The notes: generated from the letters alone by a model not told the origin. A DNA stretch of 64,000 nucleotides from Microbispora sp. H13382 (GCF_014161445.1 NZ_JABBXA010000001.1:124001-188000), one strand, 5' to 3'. Shown: positions 7,875 to 17,352, counted from the first letter of the stretch. Program-made: numbers and translations.

Positions 7875-8957
7875 TCACATGCCGTGCATGGAGTGGCCCG
7901 GCATGCCGTCCATCGACTGGCCCGAGGTGCCGCTCATCGGGTGGCCCGGCATGTCGTCCATGGAGTGGCCGGGCACGTTCCCGTCCGCGTCGGTCACGTA
8001 GAACATCCCGGCCATCCCCATGTCGGAGTGGCTCTGTACGTGGCAGTGGTACATCCACATCCCGGGGCCGACGCGCTCGCCGGCGATCACCTGGAAGCCG
8101 AACGACTCGGCGGGTCCGGTGGTTTTGGTGTCGATGACCCGGCTGTGGTCCTGCGGGCCCTTCAGCAGGCCGGTGCGGTTGTCGGCCCAGCGGTGTCCGT
8201 GGATGTGGAACGTGTGGAAGAAGTTCCCGTGGGTGATCACGATGAACTCCACGCGCTCGCCGAGCTTGGCGGTGAAGTCGGGCGCCTGCGTGAGGTTGTT
8301 GGTCTTCATGTCGTTGAAGACGACGGTGAAGGTCTTGTCCGGCAGCACGTCGCCCGTCCGGCGTACCACCAGCGGCCCGTAGAGTCCGCGCAGGATGCCG
8401 CCGGTGCCGTGGTCGGTGCCCACGACGTGGTCGTGGTAATGCCAGTAGCCCGCGCTGCCGGGCTCGATGGTGCCGTCCGGGCGACTGGTCTGAGCGTGGG
8501 TGCGCCAGGTATAGACGTACCGCCCTCCCGGCTCCACCACGCTGTCGTTCATCCGCGTGCCGTCGCTGCTTGTCTCATAGTCGACGCCGTGCACGTGCAG
8601 GCTGGCGGTCACGTCCGTGTTGTTGACCAGCTCGATCTCGAGGGTCTCACCCTCGATCATCTCGATGAGCGGCCCGGGGATCGTGGCCTTCCCGGGCTCC
8701 AGGCCGTAAGCCAGCTGACCGTCCGGCAGCTTCTCGGCGTAGAGGGTGATGCGGCGGACGTCGCCCGGCTCGCCCGCGGTCTTGCCCGCGGTCTTGTCTG
8801 CGGTCTTGTCCGCGGTCTTGTCCGCCGACGCCGCGTCGACCTGAGTCGCCAAGACGAACGGCGCGATCGTGGCGGCGGCCGCCGCGGCGGTGGCGGTGGT
8901 GGTGAAGGCACGCCGGGAGAACAGGCGTCGCGTCACATCAGTGCTTTTCTCGGTCAT
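7875..8957 (-). CDS. Tat-exported two-domain multicopper oxidase (small laccase type) with Met/His-rich tail
   Basis: The 360-residue protein opens with a twin-arginine signal ([10 protein letters not shown], then an Ala-rich core), a KTADKTAD spacer and two cupredoxin domains. Domain 1 has HVHG and HYHDH. Domain 2 has the histidine cluster HTFHIHGH and the [12 protein letters not shown] motif, which supplies type 1 and trinuclear copper ligands. This is the ligand pattern of small two-domain laccases with type 1 copper in domain 2. The last ~30 residues are a Met/His-rich tail (repeats of GHSM, GMPGHSM) that could bind copper. The start at 8957 (MTEKST) is preferred over a TTG nine bases earlier. 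Its middle ~650 bp are nearly identical to the upstream paralogue at 9132-10358. Confidence 0.9.
   Translation of the reverse strand: MTEKSTDVTRRLFSRRAFTTTATAAAAAATIAPFVLATQVDAASADKTADKTADKTAGKTAGEPGDVRRITLYAEKLPDGQLAYGLEPGKATIPGPLIEMIEGETLEIELVNNTDVTASLHVHGVDYETSSDGTRMNDSVVEPGGRYVYTWRTHAQTSRPDGTIEPGSAGYWHYHDHVVGTDHGTGGILRGLYGPLVVRRTGDVLPDKTFTVVFNDMKTNNLTQAPDFTAKLGERVEFIVITHGNFFHTFHIHGHRWADNRTGLLKGPQDHSRVIDTKTTGPAESFGFQVIAGERVGPGMWMYHCHVQSHSDMGMAGMFYVTDADGNVPGHSMDDMPGHPMSGTSGQSMDGMPGHSMHGM
8030..8700. repeat. Direct repeat copy A, shared with the second multicopper oxidase gene
   Basis: This stretch matches 9473-10143 with a constant offset of 1443 bases and long runs of identical sequence. 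It marks a recent tandem duplication or continuing gene conversion between the two oxidase genes. The gene ends diverge sharply outside the repeat. Confidence 0.85.
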
Positions 8958-9131
8958 GGTTCCCAATCGGTGACGGCGCTCGCCTGGGTGCGGCGAGCTG
9001 AGGGGGGTCCGTGATGCCGGCGGCGAATCGGCGGCACGGCGTGGTGTTGGGATCTCGAGACCGGCCTGCGGAGCTTCGGCATGTCGGTCCGGAGGAATTC
9101 GCTCAGGTGGAAGGGACTGTCGAAGGCCGGA

Positions 9132-10358
9132 TCAGCCGCAGCTGATCGCGGTGTAGGCGGTCTCGTAGGTCGAGGTGACCTGCTTGCCGTCGATCGTGGC
9201 GGTCCCCTTCACGGTCACCGTGCCGGCGTCGATACGGCCGGTCCGGGTGTTGAAGGACTGGTAGGCCTGCTTGCCCGGGGCCACGTCGGCCACCGTCTTG
9301 GAGCCGTAGGGGGTCGACAGCGTCACGGTCACCGGCACGTCGCCGTCGTTGACCGCCGTCACCGCCACGTACGCCGACGTGCCCACGCAGCGGGACGAGG
9401 CGGTGACGGTCAGCGGGACTTTCTTATCCGCGTCGGTCACCGTGAACACGCTGGCCATCCCTCTGTCGGAATAGCTCTGTACGTGGCAGTGGTACATCCA
9501 CTTCCCGGGGCCGACGCGCTCGCCGGCGATCACCTGGAAGCCGAACGACTCGGCGGGTCCGGTGGTTTTGGTGTCGATGATCCGGCTGTGGTCCTGCGGG
9601 TCCTCCAGGAGTCCGGTGCGGTTGTCGGCCCAGCGGTGTCCGTGGATGTGGAACGTGTGGAAGAAGTTCCCGTGGGTGATCACGATGAACTCCACGCGCT
9701 CGCCGAGCTTGGCGGTGAAGTCGGGCGCCTGCGTGAGGTTGTTGGTCTTCATGTCGTTGAAGACGACGGTGAAGGTCTTGTCCGGCAGCACGTCGCCCGT
9801 CCGGCGTACCACCAGCGGCCCGTAGAGTCCGCGCAGGATGCCGCCGGTGCCGTGGTCGGTGCCCACGACGTGGTCGTGGTAATGCCAGTAGCCCGCGCTG
9901 CCGGGCAGGAAGGTGCCGTCCGGGCGGTCGATCTGGGCGTGGGTGCGCCAGATGTAGGTGCGCCGCCCTCCCGGCTCCACCACGCTGTCGTTCATCCGCG
10001 TGCCGTCGCTGCTTGTCTCGTAGTCGACGCCGTGCACGTGCAGGCTGGCGGTCACGTCCGTGTTGTTGACCAGCTCGATCTCGAGGGTCTCACCCTCGAT
10101 CATCTCGATGAGCGGCCCGGGGATGGTCGCCTTGCCGGGCTCCAGGCCGTAGCCCAACTCGTTGCCCGGAAGCTTCTCCACATAAAGGGTCATGCGGCGG
10201 ACGTCGCCTTTCTCAGGCTCGCCCGTGACCTTATCGCCCAATGCCGCGTTGGCCTGGCTCGTCCCGACCAGCGGTGCGACCGCGACGGTCGTCGCGGCCA
10301 TGGTGAAGGCGCGCCGGGAGAACAGGCCTCGCGTCGTACCCCTACCTACCTCGGTCAT
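9132..10358 (-). CDS. Tat-exported two-domain multicopper oxidase with a disulfide-type C-terminal module
   Basis: The 408-residue protein is a paralogue of the oxidase at 7875-8957. It has the same Tat signal type ([10 protein letters not shown]) and the same copper ligand motifs ([29 protein letters not shown]). The axial position differs: the neighbour has HSDMGM, this one YSDRGM, so one type 1 or trinuclear ligand may be altered. Instead of a Met/His tail it carries a 94-residue module (9132-9416) with two cysteines (SRCVGTSAY near its start, AISCG at its end). About 73 of those 94 residues match the C-terminus of the blue-copper protein at 15428-17341. The start at 10358 (MTEVGRG) is chosen because the Tat signal follows at once; the frame is open further upstream. 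Confidence 0.9.
   Translation of the reverse strand: MTEVGRGTTRGLFSRRAFTMAATTVAVAPLVGTSQANAALGDKVTGEPEKGDVRRMTLYVEKLPGNELGYGLEPGKATIPGPLIEMIEGETLEIELVNNTDVTASLHVHGVDYETSSDGTRMNDSVVEPGGRRTYIWRTHAQIDRPDGTFLPGSAGYWHYHDHVVGTDHGTGGILRGLYGPLVVRRTGDVLPDKTFTVVFNDMKTNNLTQAPDFTAKLGERVEFIVITHGNFFHTFHIHGHRWADNRTGLLEDPQDHSRIIDTKTTGPAESFGFQVIAGERVGPGKWMYHCHVQSYSDRGMASVFTVTDADKKVPLTVTASSRCVGTSAYVAVTAVNDGDVPVTVTLSTPYGSKTVADVAPGKQAYQSFNTRTGRIDAGTVTVKGTATIDGKQVTSTYETAYTAISCG
9473..10143. repeat. Direct repeat copy B, shared with the first multicopper oxidase gene
   Basis: This is the second copy of the segment at 8030-8700, in the same orientation and offset by 1443 bases. It covers both cupredoxin domains. 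Alignment by eye needs no gap across the shared interval. Confidence 0.85.
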
Positions 10359-11264
10359 GGTTCCCCAATCCGGTCGTGACGCCTCGCAGCCGTGAGGCGG
10401 TAACTGCTCATGATCCAGGCCCTGGCGGGCCGGTCGCAACGGCGTGACGTCTCGATGCCGGCCCGCCCTAGAGGGAGCGACCCGGCCGGGACCGACCGTT
10501 GGAGCCAGCCAGCGGAGGCTTTCGACGCCGTAGTTTAAAGCTTTTGATTGAAGTAGGCGATAGTTCTTTAGTGAAGTCAAGAACTATCGTTGTGGACGAA
10601 AGAACTTTGTCTCGGGACTGGAAGAAGTTCTGTGGGGCTGCTACGTTGAGCACAAACCACCAATTTGACGTAACCGAATCGCCGCGTTCCACGGCGTCTT
10701 GAGCATCACCAGTCCCGCCCACGCAACCCTCCGAGACTCTCCCGAAAGGCTCAGCGGTGCTTCGGCGACACCCCCCACGGCCGACATCCGCCCTGCACGG
10801 CCCGCCCCCATCCGCTGTGGCGGGCCTGCGGCTCACACATGCCGGAACACGCCCCGGCGGCACCGCCGCCGGGTGTCGTCGGCATGACGTCTCCCCGCCC
10901 TGAACCCGGCAAGACGAACCCCCATCTCGGTCGCCGTCCGACGGGACGGCCGCCGACCGCTGCACGCGATCAGCCGGGCGTCCGCGACGTGCTCCGCGGC
11001 GCTCACCCGCCGGCAGTGAGACGACACCCGCGGCGAAACCCGCGGCGACAGTGCGACGAACGGCGATGCCGCACGGCCTGCGAGCGCCGCGGTGATCGCG
11101 CGGCCTCCCCCGAACTCCCGGTCGGGGCCGATTGGCAAGCGAGAGGAGAAGGGGATCGGTGAAACCCCGTGACCTCCGGCATCCGCGTGCCCGGTCGCCG
11201 CCACGGTCGACCGAGCGACCTCCGCAAGGTGCTGATCCAACCCCCCAACCCGAAGGAGCGAACG
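10359..11264. other. Long divergent intergenic region between oxidase and ThuA/dehydrogenase genes
   Basis: About 900 bp separate the leftward oxidase gene from the rightward fusion gene. The part at about 10530-10680 is much richer in A+T than anything nearby and carries the inverted repeat described separately. A GC hairpin lies at 10799-10826 (GGCCCGCC with GGCGGGCC). The rest is GC-rich, with short open frames on both strands giving Arg/Pro-rich peptides that I do not recognise. I see no supported gene. Confidence 0.6.
10558..10631. promoter_or_regulatory. Inverted-repeat operator or hairpin upstream of the multicopper oxidase
   Basis: CGATAGTTCTT at 10558-10568 and AAGAACTATCG at 10579-10589 form a perfect 11-bp inverted repeat with a 10-base loop. 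The core hexamer recurs: AGTTCT at 10562 and 10626, AGAACT at 10580 and 10601. This looks like a multi-site operator in the AT-rich control region about 200 bp upstream of the oxidase start. A hairpin acting in RNA is also possible. The regulator is unknown. Confidence 0.45.
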
Positions 11265-14200
11265 ATGGGTCGCAGAGACCTGCTCGTACACCCTCGACCA
11301 CCAGCCTGGCGCCGTGCACTGATCACGGCGTCCACCGCCGCCCTGACGCTGGGACTGGCGACGGTCCCCGCCGCGCAGGCGCAGACCGCATCCGCCCTGG
11401 CGTTCCCCGCCCTGCAGGCGCAGGCCGACTCCACCCCTTCTCAGCAGGACGCCGACAAGTCGGTCACCGTTCTGGTGTTCCACGGTCCGGCCAAGCAACA
11501 GGACGATCCGGTCGACAAGGCCGCGGAGGCCGTCAAGGAACTGGGCAAGGACAACGGCTTCTCCGTCGAGGTGTCCGAGGACCCGGCCGTCTTCACCTCC
11601 AGCAACCTCGCGCGTTACCGCGGTGTGGTGTTCCTGTCGGCCAAGGGCGTGACGCTGAACGCCGCGCAGGAGGCCGCGTTCCAGACCTTCATCAGGGACG
11701 GTGGCGGGTTCGTCGGCGTCCACGACGCCGTTCGCGCGCAGGCGGACTCGGCCTGGTTCACCGAGCTGGTCGGCACCCGCCCCGCCGGAAGCATCCCCCC
11801 GGCGGAGAAGGTCGTCGAGATCAGGGTGAGCGGGGAGAACCCGCCGAACGAGGCCAGGGCCCAGCTGATCGACGGGAACAACAACACCAAGTGGTTGACC
11901 CGCGCGAACACCGGGTGGGCCGAGGTGCGGCTGGAAAAGCCGGTCGTGGTCGGCCACTACGCGCTGACCTCGGCCAACGACTTCGACGGCCGTGACCCGA
12001 AGAACTGGACGCTGAAGGGCTCGCAGGACGGGCAGACCTGGGTCGACCTGGACAGGCGGTCCAATGAGACCTTCCCGCAGCGGTTCCAGACCAAGGAATA
12101 CAAGTTCGAGAACAGCACGGCCTACCCGTGGTACAAGCTGGACATCACCGCGAACAGCGGTGAGCCGCTGATCCAGCTCGCCGAGCTGCGGCTGTTCGGC
12201 CCCGACGCCGGTCCTCCTCCGGAGACCCAGGTGCAGGAGGCCCAGGTCGACTTCACCGACCGTCAGCACCCGGCCAACGAAGGGCTGCCGCTCACCGTCA
12301 AGCGGTCCGACCAGTGGATGAACTGGGCGCCCAGCCCGCTCGGCAAGGTCCACACGGTCGCGCAGCTCGAGGAGCGGTTCTACAAGGCCGGCCTGAACGG
12401 CAACGGCCCGTTCCACCCGATCTCGTGGTGCCGTGACTACGACGGTGGCCGGTCGTTCTACACCGGCATGGGTGGCACCGAGGCGAGCTACACCAGCGAC
12501 AAGCAGTTCCAGAGCCACCTCGGCGGCGCCATCAAGTGGGCGGCCGGTCTCGTCCGCGGTGACTGCCAGGCGACCATCGCGTCGAACTACGTGACCGAGC
12601 GGCTGACCCAGCAGAACAAGTCGGGCCAGCTCGACCAGATCGGTGAGCCCCACGGCCTGACCATCGCCCCCGACGGCAAGGTCTTCTACGTCGGCAAGGC
12701 GGCCTGCCCCAGCGGCCCGATCGCCAACTGGAACGACCCCAAGGTCGGCCTCGGCTGTGGCACGATCCACCAGTGGGACCCGAAGACCAAGCAGGTCAAG
12801 CTCCTGACCACCCTCGCCGTCATGGGCAACCGCGGCAGCGGTGACGAGCTGGTCAAGAACGAAGAGGGTCTGCTCGGCATCGTGCCCGACCCCAAGTTCC
12901 AGCAGAACGGCTGGATCTACGTCTACTGGATGCCGCACGAGTCGATCGACAGGGACCTGCGGATCGGCAAGCGGACGATCTCTCGGTTCACCTACGACCA
13001 CGAGAACGAGACGATCGACCAGGCGACCCGCAAGGACCTGCTGCAGTGGAACACCCAGATCCACAGCTGCTGCCACGCGGGTGGTGGCATGGCCTTCGAC
13101 AAGGAGGGCAACCTCTACGTCGGTTCCGGTGACAGCAACTCCTCGGGTGGATCCAGCGGTTACTCCGGGAACAACTGGACCCAGGACTACAAGGGCACGT
13201 CGTTCCAGGACGCCCGCCGGACCTCCGGTAACACCAACGACCTGAACGGTAAGATCATCCGGATCCACCCGGAGTCGGACGGGACGTACACGATCCCCGA
13301 GGGCAACCTGTTCACGGGCAAGGAAGAGGGCGGCGGCAAGACCCGTCCCGAGATCTTCACCATGGGTGTCCGCAACATCGCGCGGCTCCAGTGGGACAAC
13401 GTGAACAACTGGCTGACCGCCGGATGGGTCGGTCCGGACGCCGGTGCTCCCAGCGAGATCTGGGGCCCGGCGAAGTACGAGACCGCGACGATCCTCACCA
13501 AGGCGAGCAACCAGGGCTGGCCGTACTGCATGGGCAACAAGCAGCCCTACCGCGACCGCAGCAACGTCGACGCCAGTCAGCCCACCGGCTGGTACGACTG
13601 CGACAACCTGAAGAACGAGTCGCCCCGCAACACCGGTCTGGTCGACATCCCGCCGGCTGAGACCAACATGATCTGGTACTCGCCGCAGGGCGGTGGCCCG
13701 GTCTACCCGAAGCGGACCGACGGCAGCGGTATCCCGACCTACAAGCTGGGCGACGAGACCCTCACCCAGCCCTACCTCAGCGGCGGCGGCCAGGCGGTCA
13801 TGTCCGGACCGACCTACCACCGCTCCGAGGTCGACACCGACAGCGGTGTCGCGTGGCCGGCGTACTGGGACAACAAGTGGTTGATCGGTGACGAGTCCAA
13901 CGCGAACAACCGCATCGCCGTTACCGTCGACCCCAAGGGGGTCAAGGACCTGGCTCCGCCGGCGTTCGCCGAGGACCTGCGGCAGATCATCAGGGGCGGC
14001 AGCGGCGGCACCCAGCTCCAGGCCTGGATGGACGCCAAGTTCGGTCCGGACGGCGCGCTCTACATGCTCGACTACGCCGGCGGCTTCTTCAGCCTCCACG
14101 CCAACCAGAAGCTGATCCGAGTCACCTACAAGGGTGGCCCGGCGACGCCGAACCCGAGCCAGGCCGCCTGGCGGCCGGTCCGGGAGAGCACGCCGAACAC

Positions 14201-15290
14201 GATCTCGTTCTCCAACACCAAGGCCGGCGGCGTGAAGTGGGAGTGGGACTTCGGCGACGGTGCCACGTCGACGGAGGCCAACCCGACGCACACCTACGCC
14301 AAGTTCGGTGACTACAAGGCGAAGCTGAAGGTCACCTACGCCGACGGCGAGGTGACGACCGGGCAGATCGACGTCACCGTCGGTTGCCCGGCGCCCGACG
14401 CCCGGGCGACGGTCCGGCTGCTGGACACCGACACCGGTGTGCCCAACCGCGTGGTCGGCGGCGGCTGCACGATCAACGACCTGATCGACGACGAGCGCCA
14501 GTGGCCGAACCACGACAAGTTCGTGGCCAGCCTCAACGATGTGCTGAGCCAGCTCCGCCAGGACGGGATCATCGACGACAAGGAGTCCTCCGCGATCAGC
14601 AAGGCGGCGGGCCAGTCCGACATCGGCAAGACCAACGGCTACGAGACCATCTTCGACGGGACCCCGCAGTCCTTCCAGGGCTGGAGCATGGCACCGTCCG
14701 GGCAGTTCAACCTGCAGCCCGACGGTTCGATGCGTACGTCCGGCGGCCTGGGCATGCTGTGGTACTCGAAGAAGGCGTACGCCGACTTCTCGCTGAGGCT
14801 GAAGTTCCGTGACATCGCGCCCGGGACGGGCCGCGCCAACACTGGTGTCTTCGTTCGGTTCCCCAACCTGACGACTCCGCTGGACAAGCGTCCCACCGGC
14901 AGTTGCGGCACGGTCGGGTCGGCTCGTACGTCCCTCGCATGGGTCGCGATCTACTGCGGCCACGAGATCCAGATCTACGACGGTGACACAGGCGAGGTCC
15001 AGAAGACCGGCTCGGTCTACAACTTCGCGCCGGTCGGCCTGGACAAGGCCAAGCCGACGCCGAAGAACGTGTGGAACGACTACGAGATCCGCGCGGTCGG
15101 ACAGCACTACACGATCATCCGCAACGGCGTGGTGATAAACGAGTTCGACAACGTTCCGGGCAAGAAGTCGTCCCGTAGCGGCGACCCGGACACGGACCTG
15201 CGCCAGTTCATCAGCGGGTTCGTCGGGTTGCAGAACCACGGCAACAACGACCTGGCCGAGTTCCGCGACATCCGGGTCCGGGAGCTTTAG
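11265..15290 (+). CDS. Secreted ThuA / F5-8C / glucose-sorbosone dehydrogenase / PKD / DUF1080 fusion protein
   Basis: The 1341-residue protein has a signal peptide (about 1-40) and then a ThuA-like domain split in two (about 64-180 and 328-433; second half HPANEGLP, ISWCRDYDGGRSFYTG). Between the halves sits an F5/8-type C (discoidin) domain (about 183-314). Next come a glucose/sorbosone dehydrogenase beta-propeller (about 460-956, GEPHGLTIAPDGKVFYVG), a PKD domain (about 966-1042, WDFGDGATSTEANPTHTY), a helical FIMAH-like linker (about 1044-1122), and a DUF1080/3-keto-glycoside hydrolase-like domain to the end. It probably binds and oxidises or hydrolyses sugars outside the cell. The ATG at 11265 has AAGGAGCG upstream. 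The stop codon lies inside a 25-bp palindromic repeat. Confidence 0.88.
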   Translation: MGRRDLLVHPRPPAWRRALITASTAALTLGLATVPAAQAQTASALAFPALQAQADSTPSQQDADKSVTVLVFHGPAKQQDDPVDKAAEAVKELGKDNGFSVEVSEDPAVFTSSNLARYRGVVFLSAKGVTLNAAQEAAFQTFIRDGGGFVGVHDAVRAQADSAWFTELVGTRPAGSIPPAEKVVEIRVSGENPPNEARAQLIDGNNNTKWLTRANTGWAEVRLEKPVVVGHYALTSANDFDGRDPKNWTLKGSQDGQTWVDLDRRSNETFPQRFQTKEYKFENSTAYPWYKLDITANSGEPLIQLAELRLFGPDAGPPPETQVQEAQVDFTDRQHPANEGLPLTVKRSDQWMNWAPSPLGKVHTVAQLEERFYKAGLNGNGPFHPISWCRDYDGGRSFYTGMGGTEASYTSDKQFQSHLGGAIKWAAGLVRGDCQATIASNYVTERLTQQNKSGQLDQIGEPHGLTIAPDGKVFYVGKAACPSGPIANWNDPKVGLGCGTIHQWDPKTKQVKLLTTLAVMGNRGSGDELVKNEEGLLGIVPDPKFQQNGWIYVYWMPHESIDRDLRIGKRTISRFTYDHENETIDQATRKDLLQWNTQIHSCCHAGGGMAFDKEGNLYVGSGDSNSSGGSSGYSGNNWTQDYKGTSFQDARRTSGNTNDLNGKIIRIHPESDGTYTIPEGNLFTGKEEGGGKTRPEIFTMGVRNIARLQWDNVNNWLTAGWVGPDAGAPSEIWGPAKYETATILTKASNQGWPYCMGNKQPYRDRSNVDASQPTGWYDCDNLKNESPRNTGLVDIPPAETNMIWYSPQGGGPVYPKRTDGSGIPTYKLGDETLTQPYLSGGGQAVMSGPTYHRSEVDTDSGVAWPAYWDNKWLIGDESNANNRIAVTVDPKGVKDLAPPAFAEDLRQIIRGGSGGTQLQAWMDAKFGPDGALYMLDYAGGFFSLHANQKLIRVTYKGGPATPNPSQAAWRPVRESTPNTISFSNTKAGGVKWEWDFGDGATSTEANPTHTYAKFGDYKAKLKVTYADGEVTTGQIDVTVGCPAPDARATVRLLDTDTGVPNRVVGGGCTINDLIDDERQWPNHDKFVASLNDVLSQLRQDGIIDDKESSAISKAAGQSDIGKTNGYETIFDGTPQSFQGWSMAPSGQFNLQPDGSMRTSGGLGMLWYSKKAYADFSLRLKFRDIAPGTGRANTGVFVRFPNLTTPLDKRPTGSCGTVGSARTSLAWVAIYCGHEIQIYDGDTGEVQKTGSVYNFAPVGLDKAKPTPKNVWNDYEIRAVGQHYTIIRNGVVINEFDNVPGKKSSRSGDPDTDLRQFISGFVGLQNHGNNDLAEFRDIRVREL

Positions 15291-15311
15291 GGAGAGTCTG
15301 ACACGATCTAG
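15287..15311. repeat. 25-bp interspersed palindrome, copy 1
   Basis: The element fits TTAGG-2-GAGTC-1-GACAC-2-TCTAG, a slightly degenerate palindrome. It supplies the TAG stop of the fusion gene. Copy 2 at 44513-44537 matches at 21 of 25 positions by eye (24 of the 27 bases from TAGGGAG through CTAGGCC). Confidence 0.6.
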
Positions 15312-15327
15312 GCCGGCAACGTCGGCA

Positions 15328-15354
15328 GCCGGGCGGGGGGCTCTCCCGCCCGGC
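15328..15354 (+). terminator. GC-rich hairpin terminator after the fusion gene
   Basis: A perfect 10-bp stem (GCCGGGCGGG at 15328-15337 with CCCGCCCGGC at 15345-15354) and a 7-base loop follow the stop codon by about 40 bases. There is no T tract, as is usual for actinobacterial terminators. Confidence 0.6.
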
Positions 15355-15427
15355 ACCCCACCACATCCCCTCAGGCGGACCGAAGCCTTTCGGCCGCCGA
15401 CACACGTCTTGCGAGGTGCGACCCCAG

Positions 15428-17341
15428 ATGCGTAGCGCATCGTTACTGGTAGGAAAATCACGGAGGGCACTGGGCGCCACCGTGGCAATGCTGCTGTTGT
15501 GCGTGGCACTTCCGGCGCTGTGGCTGGCGCCGGCGAAGGCCGCCGCGCCGCAGCCCGACACCCGGCAGCAGGTCAACCAGGCCGCGGCACAGGTGCTCAC
15601 CTGGACCGCCGACAACAGCTACACCGCGTACAAGTCCGCGCCGACCACCGCGACGGCCGGCCCTGCGACGATCATCTTCGAGACCAGTCCGGCGACCGGC
15701 AACACCTTCGGGATGACTCACACGCTGACGTTCGACGTCTCCACCCCCGGCTACAACAACGACGTCAACGTCAACATCATCGCCAGCCCCTTCGACGTGA
15801 ACGGGGGCAGGCACGAGGTTCAGGTGAACCTCACCCCCGGAAAGTACCGGTACTTCTGTGCCATCCCCGGTCATGGGGAGATGGTCGGCGAGTTCGTGGT
15901 CACCGCCGGCGGCCCCACCGACACGACCGCACCGCAGGTGTCCGCCAACGTGTCGGGCGAGAAGGACGCCGACGGCAACTACGTCGGTTCCGCGACGGTC
16001 ACGGTATCGGCGACCGACAGCGAGTCGGGTGTGGACAAGGTGGAGTACGCCCTGGACGGCGGGGCGTTCACGACGTACTCGGCTCCGGTGTCGGTGAACC
16101 AGGTGGGCTCCCACACGGTGCAGTACCGGGCGACCGACAAGGCGGGCAACGCCTCGGCCGTGGCGTCGGTGTCGTTCAAGGTGGTCGCGCCGCCTGCCCA
16201 GGACAAGACCGCGCCGCAGGTGTCGGCGCAGGTGACGGGTGACAAGAACACCGACGGCAACTACGTCGGCTCCGCCACCGTCACGATCACGGCGACCGAC
16301 ACCGAGTCCGGGGTGGACACGACCGAGTACTCGATCGACGGGCAGCCGTTCGCGCTGTACACCAAGGCGCTCGAGGTGAACCAGCCGGGCAAGCACACTG
16401 TGAGCTACCGGGCCACCGACAAGGCCGGCAACACCTCCGACGTCGAATCGGTGACCTTCACGGTCGCGGACTCGGGGCCGAAGGACACCACCCCGCCGAC
16501 GGTGTCGGCGTCGGTGTCGGGCACCAAGGACGCCGACGGCAACTACGTGAGCTCCGCCACGGTGACGATCACGGCGGCCGACACCGAGTCCGGTGTGGAC
16601 AAGGTGGAGTACTCGCTGGACGACGGGGCGTTCCAGGCCTACACGGCTCCGGTGTCGGTGAACCAGCTCGGCAAGCACACGGTGCGGTACCGGGCCGCCG
16701 ACAAGGCCGGCAATGCCTCGGAGGCGGGGTCGGTGACCTTCACCGTGGTGGCGCCGAAGCAGGACGACACCACCCCGCCGACGGTGTCGGCGCAGCTCAC
16801 CGGCAGCATGGACTGGGCCTGGAACTACGTCGGCTCCGCCACGCTGACGATCACCGCGACCGACTCCGGCTCCGGCGTGGACACGATCGAATACTCGGCC
16901 GACGGGCAGCCGTTCGCGCTGTACACCAAGCCGCTCGTGATCGACCAGCCCGGAGAGCACACCGTCAGCTACCGGGCCACCGACAAGGCGGGCAACACCT
17001 CCGACGTCGCCACCGCCACGTTCACGGTCGTCGTGGCGCCGCCGACCGCCAAGACGCCGCTGACCGTCACCGCCGCGTCCCGCTGCATCGGCACGTCGGC
17101 GTACCTGGCGGTCACGGCCGTCAACGACGGCGACGTCCCGGCCACGATCGAGCTGAACACCCCGTTCGGCACCAAGACGGTGGCCGACGTGGCCCCGGGC
17201 AAGCAGGCCTACCAGTCCTTCAACACCCGGGCCAAGCAGATCGACGCGGGCAAGGTGACTGTCACGGGGACCTCGTTCATCGACGGCAAGAAGGTCACCT
17301 CGTCCTACGAGGCCGACTACAACGCGATCAGCTGCGGCTGA
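15428..17341 (+). CDS. Secreted blue-copper (plastocyanin-like) protein with four Ig-like repeats
   Basis: The 637-residue protein has a signal peptide (about 1-38) and a plastocyanin/azurin-like domain (about 45-160). Its copper ligands are visible: an early His in MTHTLTF, then Cys, His and Met in YFCAIPGHGEM. Four ~90-residue Ig-like repeats follow (about 165-533). Each contains a variant of DGNYVGSATVTI, ESGVD..EYS and HTVxYRATDKAGN. The fourth repeat differs, with DWAWNYVGSA. Residues 544-637 form the two-cysteine module also found at the end of the oxidase at 9132-10358. It is likely an extracellular electron carrier on a stalk that could serve the nearby oxidases or dehydrogenase. The ATG at 15428 is favoured over a GTG 12 bases earlier. 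Confidence 0.87.
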   Translation: MRSASLLVGKSRRALGATVAMLLLCVALPALWLAPAKAAAPQPDTRQQVNQAAAQVLTWTADNSYTAYKSAPTTATAGPATIIFETSPATGNTFGMTHTLTFDVSTPGYNNDVNVNIIASPFDVNGGRHEVQVNLTPGKYRYFCAIPGHGEMVGEFVVTAGGPTDTTAPQVSANVSGEKDADGNYVGSATVTVSATDSESGVDKVEYALDGGAFTTYSAPVSVNQVGSHTVQYRATDKAGNASAVASVSFKVVAPPAQDKTAPQVSAQVTGDKNTDGNYVGSATVTITATDTESGVDTTEYSIDGQPFALYTKALEVNQPGKHTVSYRATDKAGNTSDVESVTFTVADSGPKDTTPPTVSASVSGTKDADGNYVSSATVTITAADTESGVDKVEYSLDDGAFQAYTAPVSVNQLGKHTVRYRAADKAGNASEAGSVTFTVVAPKQDDTTPPTVSAQLTGSMDWAWNYVGSATLTITATDSGSGVDTIEYSADGQPFALYTKPLVIDQPGEHTVSYRATDKAGNTSDVATATFTVVVAPPTAKTPLTVTAASRCIGTSAYLAVTAVNDGDVPATIELNTPFGTKTVADVAPGKQAYQSFNTRAKQIDAGKVTVTGTSFIDGKKVTSSYEADYNAISCG

Positions 17342-17352
17342 GCTGTTCAACG

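Noticed and set aside
10499..10702. A 67-codon plus-strand ORF over the AT-rich operator
   Set aside because: It lacks a ribosome site, runs through the inverted repeat and has no recognisable sequence.
10833..15509. A 1558-codon open frame on the minus strand
   Set aside because: It lies opposite the ThuA/dehydrogenase fusion, whose domains are unmistakable. The antisense peptide is Val/Asp/Arg-rich low complexity, the usual shadow of high-GC codon bias.
15908..17050. CRISPR-like or other repeat array
   Set aside because: The DNA repeats are coding and reflect the four Ig-like protein domains. No spacer-repeat array exists in the window.
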